A DNA stretch of 5,846 bases from Anaerolineales bacterium. GTDB lineage: Bacteria; Chloroflexota; Anaerolineae; Anaerolineales; Villigracilaceae. This document shows positions 1 through 5,547 of the stretch, piece after piece. Every line of letters begins with the position of its first letter. Position 1 is the stretch's first letter. The stretch is from NCBI GenBank assembly GCA_025966435.1, contig JAICRQ010000243.1, forward strand, positions 1 to 5,846, given 5' to 3'. A program made the translations under genes and the position numbers. The notes under the pieces were generated by a model. The model did not search any database. It was not told the DNA's origin and worked only from the letters and a program-made list of their open reading frames with translations.

Positions 1-424
1 CAAAGTGATCGGCACGGCGTCTGTGAATATGCCGTTTCTGGAAGAATTGGGCGTGGATCAAGCGATTGATTACTCCACAACTGCCTTTGAAGATGTTGTG
101 AAAGATGTGGATGTTGTGCTCGATCTTCTGGGAGGGGAAACCCAGCAGCGCTCCTGGCAGGTGCTCAAGCCAGGCGGCATTTTGCTCTCGACGGTTCAGC
201 CACCTTCACAGGAGATCGCATTGGCTCATGGCGTCCGTCAGAAGATGATCGGTACTGCGCCGCCAATCCGTAAGGTTTTGACGGAAGCTTCTAAAATGGC
301 GGAAAGTGGACAACTCAAGCCTCACGTTTCCGCCGTGCTCTGCCTGGAAGACATACACGAAGCACATCAAATGATCGAAGGCAGGCATACACGTGGCAAA
401 ATTGTCTTGCAAGTAGTTCAGTGA
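1..424 (+). CDS. MDR-family NADPH:quinone oxidoreductase-like dehydrogenase, C-terminal part (5' truncated by window)
   Basis: The open frame runs in from the left edge (first full codon at base 2) and ends at TGA 422-424, giving the last 140 residues. It matches the second half of the nucleotide-binding domain and the C-terminal part of zinc-independent medium-chain dehydrogenases (ADH_zinc_N_2 / quinone oxidoreductase type). Visible family signatures are ELGVDQAIDY (visible residues 15-24), VDVVLDLLGGE (36-46), KPGGILLS (56-63) and the C-terminal HTRGKIVL (129-136). Such enzymes are cytosolic and reduce quinones or enones with NAD(P)H; the substrate here cannot be read from the fragment. 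The catalytic domain and the glycine-rich dinucleotide loop lie outside the window. The gene converges on the YcaQ-like gene and is followed 12 bases later by a strong hairpin. The family is secure; the exact activity is not. Confidence 0.9.
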   Translation, partial: KVIGTASVNMPFLEELGVDQAIDYSTTAFEDVVKDVDVVLDLLGGETQQRSWQVLKPGGILLSTVQPPSQEIALAHGVRQKMIGTAPPIRKVLTEASKMAESGQLKPHVSAVLCLEDIHEAHQMIEGRHTRGKIVLQVVQ

Positions 425-436
425 CATCATAAGTGG

Positions 437-471
437 AAAGGACCACCTCGCTTACAACGAGGTGGTCCTTT
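437..471. terminator. Bidirectional intrinsic terminator between convergent genes
   Basis: A perfect 14-bp inverted repeat (437-450 and 458-471) encloses a 7-base loop. On the + strand the stem ends in TTT and is followed by GATTT. On the - strand the stem also ends in TTT but the bases after it (CCACTT) are not T-rich. It lies 12 bases after the dehydrogenase stop and 64 bases beyond the stop of the convergent YcaQ-like gene, so it is well placed to end transcripts from both sides. The U-tract is short, but the stem is long and GC-rich. Confidence 0.85.
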
Positions 472-534
472 GATTTAAGGCCAGGGTCTGCTCAGTTCTG
501 GCGTACTCATTAAAAGATATGACTAGGATCACAA

Positions 535-1737
535 TTAGTCTGAAAGCTGTGTGGCGAGCCCGGGTTTGGACGCATATCGGACGACGACCTGTGGCGTTTT
601 GTGCCATGCAGCGCAGGCTTGCAAAGCAGATCTGACCTCAGCCACCAGGGCATCATCGACAACTACGCCCGGTTCGAGGTGCAGCGCCCTGACCTCGAAA
701 ATACCTTCCTTACGATGGGCTTTCGGGTCGATGCGACCGATCAGCGCATTGTTGTACAGAATCGGCAGGGTGAAGTAGCCATACTTGCGTTTGGGTGCGG
801 GCGTATACACTTCAATTTTGTAGTCGAAGTTGAACAGGTCCAGGGCACGCTTACGGTCCCACACGAGTGGGTCGAACGGCGAGAGAAAGGTCGTTTTCGA
901 GCGCGGGATGTCGCCCTTTGCCGCGGCTTCTACTTGTTTACGGTTTGCAGGATGGATGTAGCCAGGGGCGTTCCAGCCTTCGACCTCGACCTTCGTCAGT
1001 CGGCCTTGCTCCTCCAGCCGTTTAAGGGCGGCGTTGACATCGGCTTTGTAGAGGCGAAAATAATCGGCGATCCATTCTGCCTTCGTCACCCCAAGTGCCT
1101 GGATGGTGTTGAGGACGAACTGGTCATGGGCATCGGCAGGGGATACATCAGCTAGCTTGTTGAAATCAGCAAATACCCGCTCACTCAAGTCATAGATCCG
1201 CTGGAAGTTGTGGCGTTTGCGGACCATCAATTCGCCCGAAAGGAACAGATACTCCAGTGCGATCTTCTCATCCTTCCAGTCGAACCACTTGGTTTTCTGA
1301 CCACCGGTGCGCTCAAAGTCGGAGGAGCGGGTTTCCCCATGTGCCTGAATGTGCTTCAGCACGGTTTCGGCGACGGTGCGATGTTCCTCCAGCCATTTGC
1401 GGGCGCGCCCTCCTAGCCAATCACCGTGTAGGTGCCGATAGAGGGGATACTCTTCGATCGGCAGGAAGCAAGCCGCGTGTGACCAATATTCAAATAGCGC
1501 GCCTTCAGCCAACAGATCGTCCAGCCAGCGCGGGTTATAGTCACCGAGGCGGCTCCATAACACGAGATACGGGCTGCGGGCGATGACATTGATGCTATCA
1601 ATTTGCAGTACGTGCATCTGGCGAATGATCGAGCGAACGGCTTTTTTGGTAGCACGCGGCTGTGGGTGATCGTGCAAGCCCTGCGCGGCGATCATCAGCC
1701 CGCGCACGGCATTCAGCGAGAGGGGTTTCATCGGCAT
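535..1737 (-). CDS. ycaQ: YcaQ-like winged-helix DNA glycosylase (HTH_42 family)
   Basis: This 400-residue protein has the full-length layout of the HTH_42/DUF1006 family, whose E. coli member YcaQ (AlkX) is a DNA glycosylase that removes alkylated bases and unhooks nitrogen-mustard interstrand crosslinks. Visible signatures are the LQIDSINV stretch with a Q-x-D motif at residues 45-47, the EYWSHAACFLP block (83-93), a winged-helix segment around residues 160-188 (ALEYLFLSGEL to YDLSERV), LSPFDPLVWDR (285-295) and APKRKYGYF (314-322). The Q-x-D form fits the YcaQ-like branch; the Streptomyces AZL self-resistance branch carries Q-x-Q (known from the family). The frame opens with ATG at 1737, but a second ATG at 1731 sits six bases after AAAGAG and may be the true start. 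The stop is TAA at 535-537. It is monocistronic, with its own promoter and with terminators on both flanks. The family is secure; crosslink repair activity is inferred. Confidence 0.9.
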   Translation of the reverse strand: MPMKPLSLNAVRGLMIAAQGLHDHPQPRATKKAVRSIIRQMHVLQIDSINVIARSPYLVLWSRLGDYNPRWLDDLLAEGALFEYWSHAACFLPIEEYPLYRHLHGDWLGGRARKWLEEHRTVAETVLKHIQAHGETRSSDFERTGGQKTKWFDWKDEKIALEYLFLSGELMVRKRHNFQRIYDLSERVFADFNKLADVSPADAHDQFVLNTIQALGVTKAEWIADYFRLYKADVNAALKRLEEQGRLTKVEVEGWNAPGYIHPANRKQVEAAAKGDIPRSKTTFLSPFDPLVWDRKRALDLFNFDYKIEVYTPAPKRKYGYFTLPILYNNALIGRIDPKAHRKEGIFEVRALHLEPGVVVDDALVAEVRSALQACAAWHKTPQVVVRYASKPGLATQLSD

Positions 1738-1772
1738 CTCTTTGTTGATAAGTAACGATTAGAAGTATGTTG

Positions 1773-1778
1773 ATTATA
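1773..1778 (-). promoter_or_regulatory. Possible -10 element for the YcaQ-like gene
   Basis: The - strand reads TATAAT exactly, 35-42 bases upstream of the two candidate ATG starts. This would give a leader of about 30 bases. No convincing TTGACA-like -35 is visible 16-18 bases further upstream, and there is no TG extension, so the call rests on one hexamer and its position. Confidence 0.4.
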
Positions 1779-1890
1779 GTATGACCGTGAAGGATATAGG
1801 CCAGCTAGATGAGATACATTCATTACAACTCATTTCCGCCCGATACATGAGGGCAACCTTTAGGGTCTTTCCGTTACTCCTGGTATTTTC

Positions 1891-1920
1891 ACAAACAAAA
1901 ACGGACACGGTAAACGTGTC
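1891..1920 (-). terminator. Second, weaker minus-strand terminator-like hairpin
   Basis: A 6-bp stem (1904-1909 with 1915-1920, GACACG/CGTGTC, 5-base loop) is followed on the - strand by CGTTTTTGTTTG. The T-tract is good and the stem is short. It lies downstream of the larger hairpin at 1957-1985, so the two could act in tandem to stop readthrough from the STAND regulator towards the YcaQ-like gene. It could instead be a small operator palindrome. Confidence 0.5.
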
Positions 1921-1946
1921 TCCCAAAGATTGACCCAACCCGAACT

Positions 1947-1985
1947 TAAACAATAACAGGCGGACCGCTGAGCGTCGTCCGCCTG
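1947..1985 (-). terminator. Minus-strand intrinsic terminator downstream of the STAND regulator
   Basis: A 9-bp perfect stem (CAGGCGGAC 1957-1965 with GTCCGCCTG 1977-1985) encloses 11 bases that include CGCTGAGCG, which can itself fold. On the - strand the stem is followed by TTATTGTTTAA. It lies about 150 bases past the regulator's stop codon, which leaves a rather long 3' untranslated stretch. Confidence 0.7.
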
Positions 1986-2068
1986 GTTCTGTTCCGGGGA
2001 TAGATTGAATTCATGTACGACAGCAGGGTGGAATTTATACCCGTATATTTGATATATGCCGCGCAGAG

Positions 2069-2100
2069 CAGATCTTCGTGCAATTACGAAAGCACATCTG
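2069..2100. repeat. Imperfect hairpin in the 3' region of the STAND regulator
   Basis: CAGAT (2069-2073) pairs with ATCTG (2096-2100), and GTGC (2078-2081) pairs with GCAC (2092-2095), with a 4-base bulge on one side. An alternative inner pairing is TTCGT (2075-2079) with ACGAA (2086-2090). No T-tract follows on either strand, so it is not a standard terminator. It may be a 3'-end stability structure or chance. Confidence 0.3.
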
Positions 2101-2132
2101 GCAAGTGAGATGAAATCTAATTAGGTAGACAG

Positions 2133-4739
2133 CTATGCCTGTTTTTTTTCGACTAACGCCAGCGCAACCGCTTCACCCAGTGTCATTCCCTGCCCGGAGT
2201 CATAGGCGGCTTCAAATGCCGAGGGACCGATCTTGGCGATGATTACGGCGACATCACGATCCAGATCAGCCTGCTCGATGCGCGGACGCGGGTCGCCAAT
2301 TTTCTTGCGGGTTGCGTCTGACCAGCCGATCAGACGTGCAGCAGCTTCGGGTTTATCGGTCACAGCATACAGGCTAGCCATCTTGTCCAGTGCGAAGGCG
2401 AGCCCGATCCTGTATTGATCTGCATGGAAGTTTTCAATCACATCGACAAGAATTTGGTGCGCTTCTGCCACGCTGCCCTCGCGCCCGGCAACATACCCCA
2501 GACGAGCGCGCCCCCACAGAAATCCCATTCGGTCTCCTGTCTTTTCATGATGCTCTATATTCTTCTGCAGGAATATTCGTGCCTGGTCATACTCGCCGCG
2601 CAGCATGCACAAGATGCCTTTGCCGGTCAAGACATATTCGATTTCAATGTTATTGATCTGCTGATTTACTTCATAGGCTTCATCAAGGTACTTTTGGGCC
2701 GCCTCGAGATCGCCATTCGATAAGACTGTGAAACCCAAAATGCCAAGGGTTTGTGCCAGGAAGCGCCAATCGCCTATCTGGCGAAAAAGCACGATGGCTT
2801 GCTCCCATTGCTCGCGACCCAGCCGGGGATCGCGCTGATCCCAACCCAGCATGGATAATGCGAATGCCTGCCTCAAGACATCCCCCATGGATCGAGCCAG
2901 AACAAGCGCCTGTCGGTGAAACTCTACTCTTTGCTCCATGCCTGCTATGAACTGCGACACGTTCCCCATTAATATCAAGGCATCATATTCGCCTTGCTGG
3001 TCGCCACAACTACGGAATACCACCAGGCATTCCTCTGCAATGGAACGGACGGCTTCGAACTTCTGCATGCCCCATAGAATATATCCTTGTGCGATCAAGG
3101 CTTTTGCGCGTGCCTGTGGAAACGTTTGCGACTCGGGGTTTTGGATCAATTCCGTGCCCCAGCGTAACCCTTCGCGCAAGTCGAAATCGATCCAATAGTC
3201 AATCAATCTTGCTGATAGAAGTAATCCGGTTTCCAAATCCGATCCGGATGCAGCCGACCCGGCTGCATGTTCCAGCGCCAGACGAAGGTTATCACGCTCA
3301 TCGGTCAAGCGGTTATACCATTCCCTTTGGTGAGGACCGCGCAAAGCGAGTTCAGCCCGCCCGGAAAGATCGAGAAAATATTTCAGATGCTGACTGCGGA
3401 TGGTTTCCTGTTCCCCTGCTTCGATGAGTTTTTCCTGCGCATACTGGTTGATCGTTTCATGCAGATGGAAACGCCGCTCACGCCCTGGCTGGCGGTTTGC
3501 GATCACCAATGACTTGGCCACCAGCTGGGTCATCAACTCGGATACTTGATTGGACTCGATATCACCTGCGCCACTGCAAACCGATTCGGCGGCTTCCAGA
3601 GTCCAGCCGCCTGCAAAGACAGCCAGGCACCGCAACAGTACACGCTCGGGGTCGGAGAGCAGGTTCCAACTCCAATCGATCGAAGCACGGAGGGTCTGTT
3701 GGCGCGGCAGGGCGGTGCGACTGCCGCCTGTGAGCAGGTTGAAGCGGTCATCGAGGCGTGCCGCAATCTGTGCGGTGGAAAACATATTGACGCGCGCCGC
3801 GGCTAATTCGATGGCGAGGGGAATACCATCCAGACGGGAGCAGATCTGGGCGATGGCGGAGGCGTTTTCCATCGTCAATTGGAAATCGGGTTGGGCAAGC
3901 CGGGCGCGCTCTTCGAACAGGCGCACGGACTCGTATCCCCGGAATGTTTCGAGCGTTTGCTGAAGATTGGGTAGGCGCAGGGACGGCATGGGGTAGACGA
4001 CCTCGCCCAGAATGCCGAGCGCTTCGCGGCTGGTCGCCAGGATCTTTAAGTGAGGGCAATGCTTCAGGAGCGCATCGGTTAAGGTTGCGCTGGCATCCAG
4101 GAGATGCTCGCAGTTATCGAGGATCAGCAACGTCGTTTTGGGGCGCAGGAAGCTGATCAGCAATTGCGTATGCGAACGAGTGGCTTGGGTGACGATCCCA
4201 AACACGGATGCGACTGTTTGCGGCAATAGCTCAGGGTTGCTAAGGGGCGCCAGTTCTGCGAGCCAGACGCCATTGACATACTCCTCCAGAACCTGTCTGC
4301 CCACTTCCAACGAGATGCGCGTCTTCCCAACCCCGCCCGAGCCAGTCAGCGTCACCAGTCGATGCATGCCGATCCGTTGCAGGATCTCTGCCTGTTCTTT
4401 TTCACGCCCGATGAAGGTAGTAAGGGAAGACGGCAGGTTGTTCGGGGTGACCTTCGTACCGGTTTCAGGGAATTCCCCAAGGCGCGCCTGTTTTGCCAGC
4501 TCCAACAAGCGCGTCACCCATTGCGGCTCATTTGCAAGGTGCAAGGCTGGCACGAATAAAGCCATGAGCATCGCCGCATCGGGCACACGTTGATTTTGTT
4601 CGAGGCGGCTGATCTGGGTATCGCTGTATCCCACCAGAAGGGCGAGCTCGCGCTGGGTGAATTCCTCCCGTTTGCGCAGGTATTTGAGCAGGTCCCCAAA
4701 GGTGGAAAATTTGTCTGGTGAAACGGCAGGTTTGCCCAA
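2133..4739 (-). CDS. STAND-type transcriptional regulator: XRE helix-turn-helix, NB-ARC-like ATPase, TPR repeats
   Basis: From the TTG at 4739 the product has 868 residues. A Cro/C1-type helix-turn-helix occupies residues 14-65, with the core FTQRELALLVGY and ISRLEQNQR at 27-51. The NTPase follows: Walker A GSGGVGKT (133-140), Walker B LLILDN (204-209), ATSRE (235-239) and GIPLAIELAAARV (305-317), then a winged-helix-like segment starting near DWSWNLLSD (355) and HLHETINQYA (425-434). About 340 residues of TPR-like helical repeats fill 454-794. The C-terminal block, from AARLIG (800) to the closing GEAVALAL, is typical of AfsR/LuxR-like predicted ATPases. Such proteins are ATP-driven switches in which a ligand or partner sensed by the repeats gates oligomerisation and DNA binding. 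The ligand and target are unknown. The frame extends to a GTG at 4817, which has no ribosome binding site; the TTG has AAGGA six bases upstream, so I prefer it. It is divergent from the exported-protein gene. Confidence 0.9.
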   Translation of the reverse strand: MGKPAVSPDKFSTFGDLLKYLRKREEFTQRELALLVGYSDTQISRLEQNQRVPDAAMLMALFVPALHLANEPQWVTRLLELAKQARLGEFPETGTKVTPNNLPSSLTTFIGREKEQAEILQRIGMHRLVTLTGSGGVGKTRISLEVGRQVLEEYVNGVWLAELAPLSNPELLPQTVASVFGIVTQATRSHTQLLISFLRPKTTLLILDNCEHLLDASATLTDALLKHCPHLKILATSREALGILGEVVYPMPSLRLPNLQQTLETFRGYESVRLFEERARLAQPDFQLTMENASAIAQICSRLDGIPLAIELAAARVNMFSTAQIAARLDDRFNLLTGGSRTALPRQQTLRASIDWSWNLLSDPERVLLRCLAVFAGGWTLEAAESVCSGAGDIESNQVSELMTQLVAKSLVIANRQPGRERRFHLHETINQYAQEKLIEAGEQETIRSQHLKYFLDLSGRAELALRGPHQREWYNRLTDERDNLRLALEHAAGSAASGSDLETGLLLSARLIDYWIDFDLREGLRWGTELIQNPESQTFPQARAKALIAQGYILWGMQKFEAVRSIAEECLVVFRSCGDQQGEYDALILMGNVSQFIAGMEQRVEFHRQALVLARSMGDVLRQAFALSMLGWDQRDPRLGREQWEQAIVLFRQIGDWRFLAQTLGILGFTVLSNGDLEAAQKYLDEAYEVNQQINNIEIEYVLTGKGILCMLRGEYDQARIFLQKNIEHHEKTGDRMGFLWGRARLGYVAGREGSVAEAHQILVDVIENFHADQYRIGLAFALDKMASLYAVTDKPEAAARLIGWSDATRKKIGDPRPRIEQADLDRDVAVIIAKIGPSAFEAAYDSGQGMTLGEAVALALVEKKQA

Positions 4740-4771
4740 GTTCTTTCCTTGGGACAAGTATAACTTGGGCA
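4733..4771. repeat. 10-bp perfect inverted repeat over the regulator's start codon
   Basis: TGCCCAAGTT (4733-4742) and AACTTGGGCA (4762-4771) are exact reverse complements separated by 19 bases. The spacer holds an inner CTTG/CAAG pair (4748-4751, 4755-4758). In the regulator's mRNA the right arm would contain the UUG start, and the inner stem would overlap the AAGGA site. It could be a translation-blocking hairpin, or at DNA level an operator; CTTGGG or its complement occurs three times in the element. Confidence 0.6.
4746..4750 (-). promoter_or_regulatory. Ribosome binding site that selects the TTG start of the STAND regulator
   Basis: The - strand reads AAGGA, followed by six bases and then TTG (4739-4737). 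The upstream GTG at 4817 and the TTG at 4757 have no comparable site. The 26 residues encoded between the GTG and the preferred TTG do not look like part of the helix-turn-helix domain. Confidence 0.6.
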
Positions 4772-4780
4772 GGAAAGTCC

Positions 4781-4800
4781 TGGGGAATTTTTGGGGAATT
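4781..4800. repeat. 9-bp direct repeat with 11-bp period in the divergent control region
   Basis: TGGGGAATT occurs at 4781-4789 and again at 4792-4800, separated by TT. The 11-bp period places both copies on about the same DNA face, as in operators bound by head-to-tail protein subunits. It lies between the regulator's start and the likely promoter of the exported-protein gene. The binding protein is not known; the adjacent XRE/STAND regulator is one candidate. Confidence 0.6.
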
Positions 4801-4825
4801 ATGGCAAGTTTTAGCACACGCCGGA

Positions 4826-4834
4826 TGCTAGACT
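4826..4834 (+). promoter_or_regulatory. Weak extended -10 candidate for the exported-protein gene
   Basis: TGC followed by TAGACT resembles an extended -10 (TGnTATAAT with two mismatches). It lies 32 bases before the ATG, which suits a short leader. No recognisable -35 is present at the usual distance. Confidence 0.3.
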
Positions 4835-4853
4835 GAGACTAATTCAGATATTC

Positions 4854-4861
4854 AAAAGGAG
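4854..4861 (+). promoter_or_regulatory. Strong ribosome binding site of the exported-protein gene
   Basis: AAAAGGAG stands five A residues ahead of the ATG at 4867. This near-consensus site fixes the start codon and makes this the best-supported translation start in the window. Confidence 0.85.
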
Positions 4862-4866
4862 AAAAA

Positions 4867-5367
4867 ATGAAACATTATAAGTACGCATCCATGCTTGTGT
4901 TGGCTCTGGTCGCTGTCCTGCTCAGCGCTTTCCCAGCGATGGCGAAGGCTCAGAGGGCAGCTTTCACAGGTACATCGAATTTCGGCGGGACGCTCAACGC
5001 AGGGGAGTGGACCCATCTTCCCAGCGGCAACGTCCGGGCGCGTGGCATCGTCGAGGTCTATCACGATGTCAACACGGACTCCCGTGTCACCGGCGAGGAA
5101 ACGATCATCAGTAACGGTAATTTCAGACCCGCGCCTTCTTCCGAGCTTGGCCTGGCGGGTTACCTGTGGGGCACCTTCCAAATCGTAAATGAGGGCGGGA
5201 CGTGGGATGGCACCTTTACCAGCGAGATCACCGCAGACGGTGAATACTTCTACCGCGGCGTCGCGCATGGGAGCGGCGGCTACGAAGGACTGGTGGGGCA
5301 TTGGGAAGCCTATCGCAATGGCCACTCGGGACCGTTTGCGCTCAGCGGCTGGATCCTCGAGCCATAA
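4867..5367 (+). CDS. Small exported protein of unknown function with Sec-type signal peptide
   Basis: The 166-residue product starts with a clear signal peptide: basic MKHYKYA, a hydrophobic core at residues 8-23, and AMAKA at 24-28, which offers cleavage after residue 26 or 28. No lipobox cysteine is present; the protein contains no cysteine at all. The mature part of about 140 residues is rich in Gly, Thr and aromatic residues and in alternating patterns such as GTWDGTFT (111-118) and GSGGYEGLVG (135-144), which suggest an all-beta, possibly barrel-like (calycin or DUF3224-like) fold. That fold is a guess from pattern. Residues 67-78 (DVNTDSRVTGEE) have the D-x-N-x-D...E spacing of a calcium-binding loop. 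I do not recognise a named family. The gene is divergent from the STAND regulator, shares a repeat-rich control region with it, and is followed by a strong hairpin, so it is probably a single-gene unit. Confidence 0.85.
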   Translation: MKHYKYASMLVLALVAVLLSAFPAMAKAQRAAFTGTSNFGGTLNAGEWTHLPSGNVRARGIVEVYHDVNTDSRVTGEETIISNGNFRPAPSSELGLAGYLWGTFQIVNEGGTWDGTFTSEITADGEYFYRGVAHGSGGYEGLVGHWEAYRNGHSGPFALSGWILEP

Positions 5368-5417
5368 ATCGAGAGACTGGCTCGCGAGACTCTTCACTTC
5401 AAAAGGGAGTACACTGG

Positions 5418-5449
5418 GCTCAAGCCGATTCACTCAAATCGGCTTGAGC
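5418..5449. terminator. 13-bp perfect hairpin after the exported-protein gene
   Basis: GCTCAAGCCGATT (5418-5430) pairs perfectly with 5437-5449 around a 6-base loop, 50 bases past the stop codon. On the + strand the bases that follow are GTATCTCATCC, so there is no U-tract. It most likely ends or protects the 3' end of the upstream transcript, or insulates the downstream oxidoreductase gene. A protein-binding palindrome is possible. Confidence 0.6.
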
Positions 5450-5535
5450 GTATCTCATCCCACTGGCGGAGTAGGCGAAGACCCTCGGGGATGATAGTGC
5501 ACATTGCTGGTGGAATTATCCATACATAGTCACAC

Positions 5536-5540
5536 GGAGG
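5536..5540 (+). promoter_or_regulatory. Ribosome binding site of the imine-reductase-like gene
   Basis: GGAGG stands seven bases before the ATG at 5548. It fixes the start, and the dinucleotide-binding motif begins only a few residues later, as expected for this family. Confidence 0.8.
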
Positions 5541-5547
5541 CTGCAGT

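Larger units (their letters stand above)
1738..2132. other. 395-base intergenic region without a supported gene
   Basis: This gap lies between two genes that are both read on the - strand. It holds the likely -10 of the YcaQ-like gene at its left end, two minus-strand terminator-like hairpins in the middle and an imperfect hairpin at 2069-2100. The only open frame noticed is a 50-codon one at 1781-1933 (+), which has no ribosome binding site. The rest is AT-richer than the genes, and I see no RNA gene or mobile-element end in it. Confidence 0.6.

Noticed and set aside
601..1155. 184-codon open frame on the + strand inside the YcaQ-like gene
   Set aside because: It lies antisense to a well-conserved protein whose motifs cover the region, and its translation resembles no family I know.
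1781..1933. 50-codon + strand open frame in the 395-base gap
   Set aside because: No ribosome binding site precedes the ATG, and the frame overlaps the minus-strand promoter and terminator hairpin. A small gene cannot be excluded but is not supported.
4802..4815. TGGCA...GC sequence resembling a sigma-54 promoter
   Set aside because: The GG-to-GC spacing is nine bases rather than ten and the downstream element does not match TTGC well.
4740..4817. N-terminal extension of the STAND regulator from a GTG at 4817
   Set aside because: The GTG has no ribosome binding site, the extra 26 residues do not look domain-like, and the stretch carries the repeats expected of a control region. The extension remains formally possible.
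5370..5396. CGAGAGACT / CGCGAGACT near-repeat and CTCGCGAG palindrome after the exported-protein stop
   Set aside because: The copies are short and imperfect, with no T-tract or second site, and are easily expected by chance in this base composition.
4852..5433. 193-codon open frame on the - strand across the exported-protein gene
   Set aside because: It is antisense to a gene with a strong ribosome binding site and a clear signal peptide. It would also run over that gene's promoter-proximal sequence, and it shows no recognisable domain.
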